Shown in pieces: positions 39,610 through 59,086 of a stretch of DNA of 64,000 nucleotides (position 1 is the stretch's first letter; the number at the start of each line of letters is the position of its first letter). The stretch lies in NCBI GenBank assembly GCA_034620365.1, contig JAQGEQ010000071.1, positions 3,286,001 to 3,350,000 on the forward strand, given 5' to 3'. Under the pieces are notes generated by a model. It was given only the letters and a program-made list of their open reading frames with translations. It did no database searches and was not told the origin of the DNA. Source of the DNA: Pegea sp. RAD2-039 (taxonomy: Eukaryota > Chordata > Thaliacea > Salpida > Salpidae). Made by a program: the position numbers and the translations under genes.

Positions 39610-40197
39610 TCATCTATTTGCAACTTGATCATACTTTTTTGCAACTTTTTGAAGCAATTGTGAATAATTCAAAGTTGGATATTCAGCCTTTATTTGTTTT
39701 AAATGCTGAGCTTTGAAAGATTGATATGAAATATAAGTACGCTCTTTAACGTTACTATTAGATAAAATTGAAATGGCATCATCTATAGATCTTGCAGTTA
39801 GAGTTTCCATTGATACTTGTTCTAATATATTTGGATTTTCATGAAGAAAATGTTGATGTTGTAGATTACTCTTATTTACTGAATTTAGTTCTTCTTTTTC
39901 AAACTCAATTTGTAAATCTTTATATATATGTTTCTCATTACTGTTTATAATTTCTAATTGTTTTTCTTCTTCTTCCAACAATTTTTTAGTTTCTCTTTTC
40001 CGCTTTAAAGCTTGTTCTTGTCTCAGTTGTTTTTCAGCTTTTCTTTGTTGTTTTCTAACAACTTTTTTGTCTTCTTCCTCCCATATTTTATCTTGAATCG
40101 TTTTTTCATTTTGTTGATGAGCAAGCAGATCTTTTTTACTTTTCCTTGCTAGTGCTTTACCAGCAGCAGAAGTTTTACTTTTAACGCCTTTTGGCAT
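39610..40197 (-). CDS. CCDC124: CCDC124, ribosome-associated coiled-coil protein
   Basis: A single exon of 195 codons. The start MPKGVKSK is followed by an Ala/Lys-rich stretch, then IWEEEDKKVVRKQQRKAEKQ, ERKKETQRLLEEEE-like KRKRETKKLLEEEEKQLE, a long charged coiled coil, and a C-terminal block with AQHLKQIKAEYPTLNYSQLL. This order matches CCDC124, the metazoan counterpart of yeast Lso2, which binds idle ribosomes and helps translation restart; it also has midbody-linked roles. The human protein is 223 residues, so this one is slightly short. The absence of introns contrasts with all neighbouring genes. The frame is intact and well conserved, so it is not an obvious dead retrocopy. Confidence 0.93.
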   Translation of the reverse strand: MPKGVKSKTSAAGKALARKSKKDLLAHQQNEKTIQDKIWEEEDKKVVRKQQRKAEKQLRQEQALKRKRETKKLLEEEEKQLEIINSNEKHIYKDLQIEFEKEELNSVNKSNLQHQHFLHENPNILEQVSMETLTARSIDDAISILSNSNVKERTYISYQSFKAQHLKQIKAEYPTLNYSQLLQKVAKKYDQVANR

Positions 40198-43100
40198 TTT
40201 TTATTGATTAACAATAATAATAAGTCATAAAAGAATCTAATAAGAAAAAAAAATTTTTAATTTAAACTTGATGAAAAAAAAAATAAATAAATCATATTTT
40301 GTACTAAATAAGTACTTCCTATTAATAAATTCTGTGAAGTTTAATTTCGATCTTTATAGAAACTTCAGATCAGACAAACACACAAATAACTTTTATTTCC
40401 ATTAATTTTCATAGTTTAAATTAATAATAAATTAATTTTGGAAAAAGCCTTGTAACAAAAAAATTTCTTTCATATCAGGAAAGTATATTTTATATATATA
40501 ATGGATTTATATGTAAAATATGCAAATGGTCTTTAAAATAAATAGGTTGTAATAAAAAAAAGGAATGTTTACGAATGATAGAAAAATGTTTAGTTTAGGA
40601 TAGATTAAATATATTAAGCTTTCCATAGTTGATTATACACTAAAAACATAGAGAAGTAAAAGTAAAGAATGAATATTAACAGAATTATCAAAATATATTT
40701 CATAAACCTTACATAAGGTGGTCAAATTTTTTATACAAAATATTTAAAACTTTGGCAGCAAAACTTAAAAAAAAATTTAATTACATTTAAATTTATTTAC
40801 AGTAAGGTTAATGAGCAATTGAAAATATTAATTAGCTACCTATAAAACTGTTGAATAAATTACATTGAAAGCAAAGATAACTAATTTTAAATAAGTAGTA
40901 GGTTCGAAGTTAAGCAGTTGATTTTAATTAGAATTTAAAAGTTACCTTTTAAATCGTAATTAAAAAGAGATACATAATAATGAAAAAAACTTTAAACGAT
41001 CCAAAATCATTATTACCTAACTTAACTAACAATATGTAGTTACATAATAAGTTTTTTATTGCTAATTATCCAAATCATATAGTAATATTCCTATAAGAAA
41101 ATGTGAATTAGTACATGTGTTTGATATTAAGTTCACGATCGCAAGCACTAAAATGGTGTTTGAAAACTCATGTAAAATAATAGAACCCAGTGGTAAAAGT
41201 TCACTAAATTAATAAAAAAAACTGTAAAAGCTAGTTGATCTAAGCAATTAAATAAAAGAATCAGCAAAATTAAAGTTGTAATAAAATAAAATCTAGTTAT
41301 CATGATTTACGAAGTTGAACAAACAGCTTACTATAAATTATTTAAATGATAAATCTGTTTGATTTACAAGTAACACATGATGACTAAATTTACATTTAGT
41401 AATTAGCTAAAAAAATATATAAGGAGATATATAAATCGTCTGAAAGTCAACTATATTATTGAATAATCTAGATAATATGATAATAGGATGAATATTTACA
41501 TATACCGAAATATAAAAAATTGAGATTATAAATTAAAAACCTTTTTAATTTTTAATTGTTAGATCACTTTGACAAATAAAGGTTAGAATTTAAGGTGATT
41601 TTTATTTTACTGTAAATTCCTCTTAAACCTTAAAAAGTTCACCCAAATAATGAAGATGAAGAAACCTTTGAATTCAAATACTTATCCTTAAATGGTGTAG
41701 AAGTAAATAACAAAAAACAAATGCATCAGTTTTCCCATTTTGCAGTACTTTTAAAACTCTAGTATAAATTACCAGCGAAGATATTTCGAACTCCATGTGA
41801 AACAAATTGTTATAAAACACTTGGATGGATTCGCTACCCATGAGATTCGTCAATCAACAAAACCAAGAGGTATTTTGTGCTTGTTTATCAGTAATAATTA
41901 AAAATCAAGTTTGTCTAAAAGATAAATGTCTAAAGTTATATATTATAAATTCCACTATTTTTATTCCAGGTAAACTTATATCAGTTAAACATTTTAAAAT
42001 TAGTTGAAACTTTAAATGTCCCTGTTTTTTACAATCATACTTAAAAAATTACTTTAAATTACTAATTTGAATGAATATTCCATTTTGTTGTGTCTTGTTA
42101 AAATTATAAATGTAAAATATTATTGGTTTAAACAATGTTTATTATTTACTTTTTTAACACGATCTGAAAGACCATTTTAGTCTCTCAATATTATGGATTC
42201 TGTTTTGATTACTTCTCAAATGTTTTGCTTTAAATTGAGTCAGCAGATTTAAACTGATATTTATTGATAATGGCTTTCATATTGAATTTATAAATTTTTG
42301 CTTGTTAATACAATATATAATGATGAAATAAATATAATTAATCGTTTAATCTAACTATAAGTAAAATGGTAAAATTTTGATGAGCTTTTATAATTAACAT
42401 AAAATGATTTAAGAATAAACAAATTTGTAAGGTTTCAAAGTCAAAATTATTAGTTTGCATGTTAAAAGTGAAATTGGTTTGTAGTGAATAACATTTTTAT
42501 ATAATCAATTTATTATCAATAAAAATTAAGTTTAACTTTTATAATCATTTTTTTATTTAGTGCTCTTAATTAAATATTATATTTAATATATCGCAAAATG
42601 ATATAACAATGTTAGCACTAACTAATAACTATTATTTAAATCGTTAGTATTTTTAATATTGCAGATGTATAAGATATTTATTAACTTTGTATAGATGTTT
42701 TGTGCATAAAGTCTTATATTTTAAATAATTCTAAATACAATTTGAATTGATGTTTTTATTGATTGTCTTTGTATTTTATCTATTTATTCTAAACTTTTGC
42801 TTAAATCATGCTCAACTGTTAGTAAAATCTTTATTTTTAATCTGGTAAATAGCTGTATAGATATGATGCAGTTTACTTAAAAATTGATGTTAAGAAACTG
42901 ATTATGACTTTTAGTTTAGTAGAAATATTACTAATGTTTATTGTTGCTTATCATAATGATGTAACTTTTTTCGTTTTGATTTACATTTATCCATTAATCT
43001 TGAAATCATTATGTGCAGACAACTTTGAATAGTTTTCAACTTTTAAAAACTGACTTTAATGCTTAAAATGTTATAAAAATTAATGATTTTTTGTTAGTTG

Positions 43101-43386
43101 AACTCTTGTCAGTTTGTAAGACTTCAAAGGTTTTTCAGTTTAACTTTATTCACTAAGGTCTAAAATCTTTAATAAATGATAATTGTGAAATATCAGCATT
43201 TAGATTTTATCTTATTTGTCAATAATTTTAATATTTTCTGTTTAAAAGTTAGACAATTTTTTTTTAATTTTTGTTGCACTAATTTGTAAATATCTTTTTA
43301 TTTGATTTAAAATTAAAGTTTAAGCTGCTAAATATCAAAGTATTAATTTTTAGGATATTTCTATTAATTATTTGTAAACATTTATA
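40198..43386. other. intergenic between divergent genes CCDC124 and V-ATPase C
   Basis: About 3.2 kb of A/T-rich DNA between two divergently transcribed housekeeping genes, so it should contain both promoters. No TATA box, CpG-rich patch or exon stands out. The open frame at 41825-42007 has no supporting features. Confidence 0.5.
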
Positions 43387-46209
43387 ATGAGTGAATGCTG
43401 GATTATTAGTGTACCTAGTAACAATGCTCCACAAAAAGCATGGGAGAAGCTAGAAGGGCCAACCAAGAAAGCTAATCTGAGTGAAAATTTCAAATTTAAT
43501 ATACCTGATTTGAAAGTTGGAACATTAGATGCTCTAATAGGTCTATCAGATGATCTTGGAAAGATTGATAGTTTTGCTGAAGGGTATTTATAACTTTGTG
43601 TTTTTGAGTGTCTTATGGAAGAAGCTATATTGTTTATGGTTTTTAGACTTAAAAATATATTTTATTTTTTTAACTCTAAATAAATTCTAAAGCAAACTAA
43701 TTTTGAATTATCTGCAAAAAATTATCTAAAAATTATCTAGTAATTAATTTTTTTCAAATTATAAAATGTTAATAATAATTTATTGATAGTTAGTGTTCTA
43801 TTTTATGTATTTGAAATAACTAAATATTACTTTTAGTGTTTGTCACAAACTTGTGAGCTATATGGGCGAAGTTTTAGAAGAACATAAGGATAAAGTTGAA
43901 GCAAATCTAAAAGTTGGTGATTGTAAGTAAAAGCTCATAGATATACTAACAGTTTGTATTCAATAAAAATCTAATTTTTTGTAATTTTGATAATAAAAAT
44001 GTTCATCACTAATTATAGAAGCAAATTTGAATCAATTTTGTAAACATATTTTTAATCAATTGTGGAGAATAATTTGAATAAACTTTGCTTTGTACAACTT
44101 ATTAGCTTTTAACTGAACAGTTTAGTAACTTATATCATGTTAGTTGAACAATTAACTAAAAGTTTCAACTAAAAATCTTCTAGAAGTTTTTGCAAAACTT
44201 ATATGAAGGAATTAAGATTCTAATGTTTCAAATTTCTCTGAAATATTCATTTTTTTCGATCAGTGCCATATGCAGCATATGTTCGTCAATTTAGTTGGAA
44301 TATGGCAAAGTATCCAACCAAGCAACCATTACGAACGATTGCTGAAACTATTTCTAAGATGGTTTCTCATGCTGATATTGAATTAAGGTCGAAATCACAA
44401 GCTTATAACAATTTGAAAACTAATTTACAAAACATGGAAAGAAAAACGAAGTTTGTTCAATTCAGTTTTTCTTTTTCTTTAATTTTCAATTTTTCTAAAA
44501 ACTTTTTTCAGTGGAAGTCTTTTAATGAGAAATCTGAATCAGATTGTGAAAAAAGATGATGTAATTCAGGATTCTGAGTATCTTGAAACGTTGATGGTTG
44601 CTGTTCCAGCGTAATTACTTCGTTATTTACTCATTTTAGTCTAGTGATTTGAATAAACAAGTTTTTATTATTTTGTTTTGACAGTAACTTGGAAAATGAA
44701 TGGAAAAATAATTATGAAACTTTAACTGATTATGTGGTTCCAAAATCTGCCAGGTTTTTATTTGTTTAAAAATAAAACTTTCAATATCAAATTAGTTTTC
44801 ATCACTAAAACTCTTTTCAAATTAATTCTGAAATAAATTAAAACATTTTAAGATTTTTCTCAAACTTTTTTTCTACTTTCACTTTCCTATAATGAACTTT
44901 GATTTCATTTTGAAAGTACAAAACCGTTTCTCTGCTTTCTTACTAAACCATCAAGACATTCAACTGATAAATCTGCTTGTTTGTCAGCGCGATAAGAACT
45001 TCTTTTGTAAATACTAGTGATCCTGATTCAAAACTCTCATAAGACACAAAAAGTCCCTCTTTTCGACCCGCCCCATAAAATTCTTCGCTCAAAAACAAAC
45101 TTAGTCAAAGAAATTTGTCTTGATGACAAGTGCTTCTGTTGATGGTCGAAATACTTTCACGATAGCGTATCCAACAATATCAACTGCTGTAAAAAGATTA
45201 CGGTTAAAGTTCTTTGTTAATTAGATTGATTGAAAATGATGATGAATATGGTTTATGGGGAGTGACCTTGTTCAAGAAAGTTATTGAGGAGTTTAAGTAC
45301 CAATGTACTAGACACAAGTTAGTTACTGATATCTGAAAACCAAACTTTTTTCTGATATTCATTTTTTTTAGGTTTTTTGTTCGTGATTTTAGATATAACG
45401 AACAAAGTTTAAGTGCTGACCAAACCCTGTATGATAAACTGTTCAATGATAAGAAGAAAATGATTGTGAGTTCTTATTCATCAAATGTTGTTATGAAGTT
45501 GATGTTTTTTACATCAAAAACTCGCTTTTGTTGATAATTGTGGTAGAAATGATTAGATAAAACTAAACAAAAGCGAAAAGTTGCCCACATACATGCATTT
45601 TGTGCTGATGTAATAGATCAGTTTTCTAGTATCACCTGACGTCATCAGATTTCAAACTGCTGATGATCACTTTCAAAAGTTGTTCAGTTTCTTACATCGA
45701 TTAATTACTCGCAAGTCAATTTGTTGCTCATATTTAAGCGGAAATGACCACAAAAGTCAACAAGTGATAAAAAAGTTATCTTATGATCACAGGGACCTTT
45801 GTTGCGTTGGTTGAAAGTCAACTTTAGTGAGGTTTTTATGGCTTGGATCCACATCAAAGCTCTTCGAGTTTTTGTTGAATCAGTTTTAAGGTAATTAATT
45901 TATTTCCGCTAGATGGTGCTCTACATCTATTTTCAACAGATATGGTTTGCCAGCCAATTTTCAAGCCGCTGTTATTGAACCTCGTAAAAAACAAAGTGGA
46001 AAATTACGAGATGTTCTCAACAACTTGTACAAGGGCTTAGATGGTAATGGTCTATCCAATAATCTTGAGGTTAGTCTCTCCAACCCCTCATCACTTCTTT
46101 AAATAACTCCTTAATCTTCCAGGATGACTCCATGCCAGCTCTTTCTCTTGGACTCCAAGAATATTATCCTTATGTGTCCTACAAACTCTCACTTGACTTT
46201 TCTAATTAA
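43387..46209 (+). CDS. ATP6V1C: V-type proton ATPase subunit C
   Basis: Ten exons, frame continuous over 379 residues (human ATP6V1C1 has 382): 43387-43583, 43837-43922, 44264-44450, 44512-44610, 44685-44753, 45225-45317, 45372-45465, 45793-45890, 45940-46069, 46123-46209. Family signatures: start [120 protein letters not shown] and [13 protein letters not shown] near the end. It is the regulatory V1 stator-contact subunit controlling reversible assembly of the proton pump at acidic organelles. The introns are short (61 bases between exons 3 and 4) and mostly in phase 2. A polyadenylation hexamer lies at 46432. Confidence 0.97.
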
Positions 46210-47697
46210 TCTTAATTACTCTTTCATCTCGTGCAATACTTTCCTCTCCCTAACACTGGTATCGTGTTTTTTCTTCTTTTTAAATCTTTAAGATGATTGC
46301 ATGAGGGATTTAAAGACACAAAAAGTTGTAATCAATTTCTTTCTTTATGTATCAATGTTTGAATGATTAATTTCTGAGTTAAAAAGTTATTTTTCTTGTT
46401 TATCGGATTATTTAAATGAAAAATAAAACTGCTTAATCACTAAAGAATTTATTATTTTTATAAAAAACTGAAATTTATAAATTTGTTAAAATTAAAAATA
46501 ATAATAATTATTCAAAAATAACTTCTTACAGATATTTGAAGATACAATTGAGTCTGTATATAAATCTCTAACAATGTACCTTCTGTTAAAGTTTTTTTTA
46601 AAGAATTCATCTGAAAAATATTTTAGTAAATAAGTCAGAAATTTGTCTGAGAACTTTATGTTAATTATTAAAGAATATTTACTCGAAAACTTTATGTCAT
46701 GACTTATTTTCTATAAGATCAGAAATTTGTCTGAGAACTTTATGTTAATTATTAAAGAATATTTACTCGAAAACTTTATGTCATGACTTATTTTCTATAA
46801 GATTTTTTTCAATATTTTAAGTCAAATGGTTCAGTAAAATATGAAAATGAAATTTTGTGTCAATAAGATGAACGATAAAATTAAAAGACAAATATTTAAA
46901 TTGAAGAAATAATTCTTTGTTGATAACAAATCTTTGAGAATAAATATAGAAAATATTCTTTTGATTTTTCATCAATTCTACATAAAAAAACAGTTTGTTA
47001 AAATTTTCAGTAGAAGACTTATTTTTTATTCTAAATGTTAAACAATAAGATACTTCATTTGATGAACATCAATATTTATGAAGTCTTTTGAATATTTTCC
47101 AGAATAAAATACTTTATTTTATAGAAAGGTTTTGTTTAAATTTTTTCAACTTTTTTATTTGTGCTTATTTTATTTATCTATTAATAATCTATGCTTTTAT
47201 AAAACCTATTTATAAAAAATTCGTATTTCTAAATTAAAAAGAAAAACTTTCAAAGTGACCATAGCATTATTCATTATCTGTAAGTAAAAGAAAATGAATA
47301 ATCTTTATGAATAATAATCAGATCTTCTAAGAAGTAAATTTAAAATATTATACTTAATCTTAACAATTCCTTTCTAAGAAAACTTCTATTGCATTCCAGC
47401 AAATTTGAAGTTTATTTTACTGAGTCTATTTTTTTAAAAGTTTTTTCTAAGAATAATTTTTGAGGTTTATATTTGTTCCAAAATGTATACAACAAATCTT
47501 ATATCCTTGACCTTTAACACAAAAGTTGACAAAGCAAACAATTTAAAATAGATTTATTATTTGAATAATTTCTTTATTAATTAATTCATCAATCATAAGC
47601 CAAAAGATAAAACGCCAGAAAAGTCAACCTTTTGGTTAAATCATTTTTTGTAAAAAAGGTTGACCAATCTGATTTAGATAGATAACAACAGGATCTA
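46210..47697. other. intergenic between convergent genes; contains an 84-bp tandem duplication
   Basis: About 1.5 kb between the stops of V-ATPase C and the unknown minus-strand gene. Apart from the duplication at 46636-46803 it is A/T-rich and featureless. Confidence 0.6.
46636..46803. repeat. perfect 84-bp tandem duplication
   Basis: Bases 46636-46719 (starting CAGAAATTTGTCTGAGAAC and ending TTTCTATAAGAT) are repeated base for base at 46720-46803. The two copies are adjacent with no spacer and show no mismatch by eye. It lies in the 3' flank of the V-ATPase gene and does not touch coding sequence. Confidence 0.9.
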
Positions 47698-49410
47698 TCA
47701 AAACCTTTTCTCATTCTTTTTATCTCGCTCTGAAGTCATAATCGGAGCAGAATGAATACGACATGATGACGTCATCGAGAGATGAGTAATGTAATCGCGA
47801 ACTTTACTGTGAATCACTGCAGTCTCAGCGCGATTTCTTTCAATCTTTACCAAGTTTGGATGACGCAGCGGTTTCATCATTGCGTTTAAATGACGACGAC
47901 GTTGATATGTGGTAAGTATCAGACGGTCAGATGATGACGTCACTGAGTTATGACGTAATGATTCATTGTTGGAAAAATCTGAAATAAAAAATGGTAATTC
48001 ATGAGTTTTGGAGGTTCCAACAAACCTGGTAATTCTGTTTTCATACTTTCTTTTATATCGCTGTAAAATATAAACTTTCGGTAGATTTTGACACAATAAT
48101 AGATTTTGGACAATTATTTAACGATTATTCAAATATAGATATAAAATATCAGCTTTTTCAAAAGCTGACAAGTTTTTCGTTTGGACTTTTTAAAATAAAC
48201 TTTTATAATGTAAATGTTTTTTGTATATTTTCTTTCAAGTTTAAATCAAACTTTACAGTCTACAAGTTACACTTTTTATCAACAATTGGTAAAAAATAAA
48301 TATTTAGAACAAAGTTTAAAAACTGATTTCTAACAAAGTCCATAGAATTAAACCAACATGTGACCGAAATGATAAAGAAAGCTCTTAAAGGATCAGTTAT
48401 GCACTTTGAAATAGGAATTCCATTCTCACTTGTATGAGTTAAAAAGTAAACAGAAAACTCAAAGATAAAAGCATAAAATAGTTAACAGTCAAAAATTTTG
48501 TCAGGTCTTTACATCGAAAAAATAAAACTGTTTAATAATCTAAATAAAAACCTGATGAAAAATAAATTACTATTTGCTATTTAATATTTCAAATATTACT
48601 AAGATGATTGTTATTAACTTTAAATTATTTAGACTTTTGATATTTTGGTTTTTTAGACTGTTGTTTTAAATTTATTTCTACTTACTTTGAGTCTAATGAA
48701 GATGAAGAAGAAAGTTGATCTTCTTGTGTTGTCTGCAATAAACATAAAAATATTTACTTAAAATGAAAATTTAAAAAAAGAAACAAAACGCTGATAATTT
48801 TGTTTATTAGTATTTTTTCAAGTCTTTGACACAAAACTGTATATTTGTGGGATTTTACAGAAATGAAACCGTTCTTTTAAATTATTTCAGCATTTGACAC
48901 TTATTTATTTCATTCATACATTTTTCGGTTTTTCTTAACTTTAGATTTATAGAAAACAAGAAACCATAACCGTCTCAACTATAAATAGACAAAAACCAAA
49001 AACAAACTTTTAAACCAACACAATGAAACCTTTCGTCTCATTTAGCAATTATTAACTCTAAACTAACACTTCAGTTTATTTATTTTATATTTAATGTTTA
49101 TCAAACAACCACTATTGGTATTTAAAGTTAAAGTTTTTCCATAAAATCAACTTTTGGGCATAATAAATTTTTAATAAATAATAAAATAGCCAAAAAAGTA
49201 AATGTTTACAGTTGAAAGGATGTGATTTCCTGTTGACTTGCGTATATCACCTTTCCATAATCTTATTTCTGTGATATCGTCTTTGATATTTTGAACTCTT
49301 CTGATATGTTGTTGTTTCAGATAATTAATTTCAAGTGAAAGTTTTCGATATTCGTGAAAATTCAAATGAAATGCTTTCTGGTATTTATTTGAGTTGTTAC
49401 TTTTTATCAT
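47698..49410 (-). CDS. uncharacterised protein, four exons, about 187 residues
   Basis: Proposed exons 49210-49410, 48686-48732, 48026-48060 and 47698-47978 have matching phases and good acceptors and donors (CTTACT, GTAAAC and similar). The amino half (MIKSNNSNKYQKAFHLNFHE, then ...LEINYLKQQHIRRVQNI) is helical and charged. The middle is a Ser-rich linker. The end is basic, with QRRRHLNAMMKPLRHPNLVK and SCRIHSAPIMTSERDKK before TGA. I recognise no domain, signal peptide or membrane helix. The hydrophilic Arg/Lys-rich tail could suit a cytoskeletal or ciliary protein, but that is only an impression. Support comes from phase agreement across four exons and from GC content above the background. 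Two TGACGTCA palindromes fall inside its last exon. Confidence 0.6.
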
Positions 49411-51962
49411 TTTAATAAAATTTATTCTAATTGAAAATATAAAATCAAATTATTAACTGTTTATTATTCCAATTAAAGTTTTCTATGTTTAATAATAGTT
49501 ATAAATCTTTAAAATAAAGTCATCAAAACTCTTTAATTGTCAAAACTTTCTAACCAACTATTTCGAGACAACTGAAATAGTTTAATACAACATTTATTAA
49601 CTACTTCAATTAATCTTTAATAACGTTGTTTTAATAAATAAAAATAATCCTTTTTTTTGCAGAAAACTTTTATATCACTTAATTCAAAATATTTTTCTCA
49701 AATCATTAATCACTCTGTAAGAGACGTGCTTATATAGCTGTGACTTGAAACGTTCCTTCTTTTTCACTTTCCATTTTGGCTTCTGTTGTTATGTTTGTTT
49801 AAGTCACGCTTCAGTTGTTATAACGTAAAAAGATGCCTGTCACTATGATGCCATATTGACGTGTGAGTTATCTCATCTAGTTTAACTTTCCTTTAATTTC
49901 GCTCTTCAATTTTTACTTTTTAGATACAGTGGTAAAATTCAAATATTTTAATAAATGTGCATTTTGCTTTTTTAAAGTTTAAATTATCATTCTAATTTTA
50001 ACTGCAAAAAATTATCTTCTGCTAATTCTTCAAAACTGTTCCAGAATTGATTATTGGATTTTGTGGACCATACAATCAATGACACTTTATTTTGAGATTT
50101 TTATGTATATTTTCTAGCAGCTACTTGTAACATTTCATAAATACATCGTTTAAATTATTTATAAATTTAGTAAAGTTATCAAAAGTTAAGTAAATGCTTG
50201 TAAAAGATTTTATAAAATATAAAACTTAAACATTTCTTTTAAAAGAAATTAAACTATAAACAACTTTTGTTGACGAATTATTGTCATAAGTTATAGATAT
50301 AGTCGTAAACAATTAGAAAGTGAAGAGAGAAAACAACAGTAAACTTTTTCAAATAATTGTCGTGTTCTAAACAACTTTGTAAAGCTTTAAATTTCTTAAC
50401 TTTTAAGCCTTGTATTTGCCTAAATTATCTTACAAATGCAACAAACTTAAGTTATAAAATGTTGCAGTTTTCGCTTTTCAGGTAATTACTGAAAGTTTCG
50501 ACTTTCAAAATTGGCATTTTAGCAAATTTATCTCATAAAAGAAATACAAATAAATTTGTTATTTTGTTTTTACTTTTGTTCGAATTGTTTTTTGTTGTAA
50601 TTTTTTAGCTAATAAAAAATTTACTTTGTCAAAGTGATAGTGAAACAAACAAATTACAATTTTACTTCAAATACCTTTCTGTTAAAGTTATTACCTAAAA
50701 CTTGGTTATTTAAAAGAAGTTAAACTCGTAAAATTTATGTTGAAAATTCTTCAAAATAGAGTAGAAAGTAATTTATTCAAAGTTTTAGTGAGAAACAATC
50801 AAAGGAAAAAAAATTAAAATTATTTTGAAAATGTTTAATAGATACTATATTGCTCTGTTCAAAATCTTTAACATTCCAACAAACACTTGATCACAAAAAC
50901 TACTTTTCATCAATATCTAGCATCAATTTCACCAAATTAATCTTCAAATCAAACCTCATTAAAGTTGAAATAAATTATGAAAAAAATAATTGTCAAAAAT
51001 TAAAGTTTATATTTCAAACAATAACTTTGAGAAATTTTTATTTTAAATCTAAATTTGAGCAAATTTTTCTACAAAATCAATTTTTAGGCAACTATTTTCC
51101 AGATTGTAACCTGGTTCAAATTGAGATGACACAAAAAAGTGGATCTATGCTACAAAAGATGTGAAGATTAAAATGTGATTTAAGAAATAATTCAGTTTTA
51201 TTTGTCAGAGACAATGTGAAAGTAATATATGGATGAAATCGAAGATGAACCATCTAACATTAGTCTTTTAGGCAAATGTTTCACAAATAACAAATTATTG
51301 GAAAGTTTATAAAGTGACCAGTGAAAGTCTTTAAAATAAAGAAGTGAATAAATAAATAATTGATATTAGAGTATAGGCTTGACTACAGAAGATGTGGAAA
51401 AGAAAGTTTTTACAAATTAAAAGAATAAAATTTTATTTTCACAACTTTATGATTCAAAAATTTCTTCATACTTCTATCAAAGCTAAATATATATTGTTTT
51501 AAATCACTAACACTAGCAAATCAACAAAATAGTCGTTTGGTTTGTTGAATATTTCCACCATTTAATGATCAACAGCTTGCTAGTCGAAAGGGTTTGCATA
51601 AAAAGCATTTTCTTTTTCAGTGATAAAAAATTTGAGCGATTAAAGAAAAAAAATTGAAAGTTAAGACTGATTGAGACTCGGTATGTGTAGTTGTTTAATA
51701 CGCAAATCAAAGGCCTCGGAAGAAAAACCTCAGAAAACATTTCTTTTATCATCTTGAATAGCTGAAGAAAAAGCAGAAAGAACATTTCGTTTAGTTATTA
51801 AAGCACAAATTAAACTCGAAGAGAAGTGAAAATAAAAACGAATCTGACAAGAAGTCATCTTCGAACCTTCTTTAATGACATAATTACAAATAGTCACCCG
51901 ACTTATAGGGAACCTGGTCAGGGGCTGATCGGTCACGAGTCCATTCTAGGGTCTACAGCAAT
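49411..51962. other. intergenic, AT-rich
   Basis: About 2.5 kb between the unknown gene and the formin 3' end. An open frame on the plus strand at 50850-51164 is made of N/F/K/I-rich low-complexity residues and has no homology I can see. Nothing else is supported. Confidence 0.5.
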
Positions 51963-52300
51963 CTACAATCCATTCAACAACTCGGTAAGATCGGCTTCTA
52001 AATTATTCAACTTTCGTCTGTTGCGAGGGTTGGTTGGTTTCTTTTGTGGTTGCTTTGGTGCTTCATTCTTGGTTGCTTCTTCCATCGACTGGTACACAAC
52101 TCGCTTCTGTCCAGCTTCTTTAGCTACTGGAGCAGCTTGGACAGGTGAAGCGTCCGTGACCACTAGTGAAGAGGCTGGATTGCTGCTGGGCTCGTTGTTG
52201 CTATCAAATGGGACTTCAACAGACATGGCAGCTAAGGACATGGGCGAAAGTAGATTCCTTCGAGACCTCTGCCGGTTCACCATCCGCCTCTCACCCGAAT
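51963..52300 (-). CDS. alternative last exon of the formin gene (candidate)
   Basis: A minus-strand exon after a good acceptor (CAACTCACAG) begins in the same phase as the main last exon (52616-52830), so it can join to the exon ending at 53310. It encodes about 112 residues starting NSGERRMVNRQRSRR and ending LTELLNGL before TAG. Its start shares an NR(N/Q)RSR motif with the main last exon. Use of this exon would make a 1213-residue formin instead of 1172. It could instead belong to a separate small gene, but the acceptor, phase and GC-rich coding character favour the formin. Confidence 0.5.
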
Positions 52301-52615
52301 CTGTGAGTTGAGTGATTTGATTGGACGAGAAGTAAAGACGAAGATGACGTCACTACGCGCGAAAGCAGGCGATGATATAAGTGGTGGTTGTAGTTTGGCG
52401 TTTTCACTGATGCGTGTCGATTGCTGATTGGTCGGAATTGATTTTGGTGACATCAAAGAAGCAAAAGAGAAAAGTGAAGACTGAGTATGACGTCATAAGC
52501 TTCGATCGGCAAGACGACGTCATTGCTGACGTGATTTGGAAAGGACAGTCGAAAAGAAGAGCTTCCGATTAAAAAATGGATATAAAAGATCGGAAGAAGA
52601 AGAACAGGATCAAGA

Positions 52616-59086
<6,471 letters not shown>

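Noticed and set aside
50850..51164. Plus-strand open frame of 104 codons
   Set aside because: Composition is N/K/F/I-rich as expected from A/T-rich DNA, with no splice or homology support.
51826..52311. Plus-strand open frame of 161 codons
   Set aside because: It is a shadow of the minus-strand exon 51963-52300, which has a good acceptor, matching phase and a formin context.
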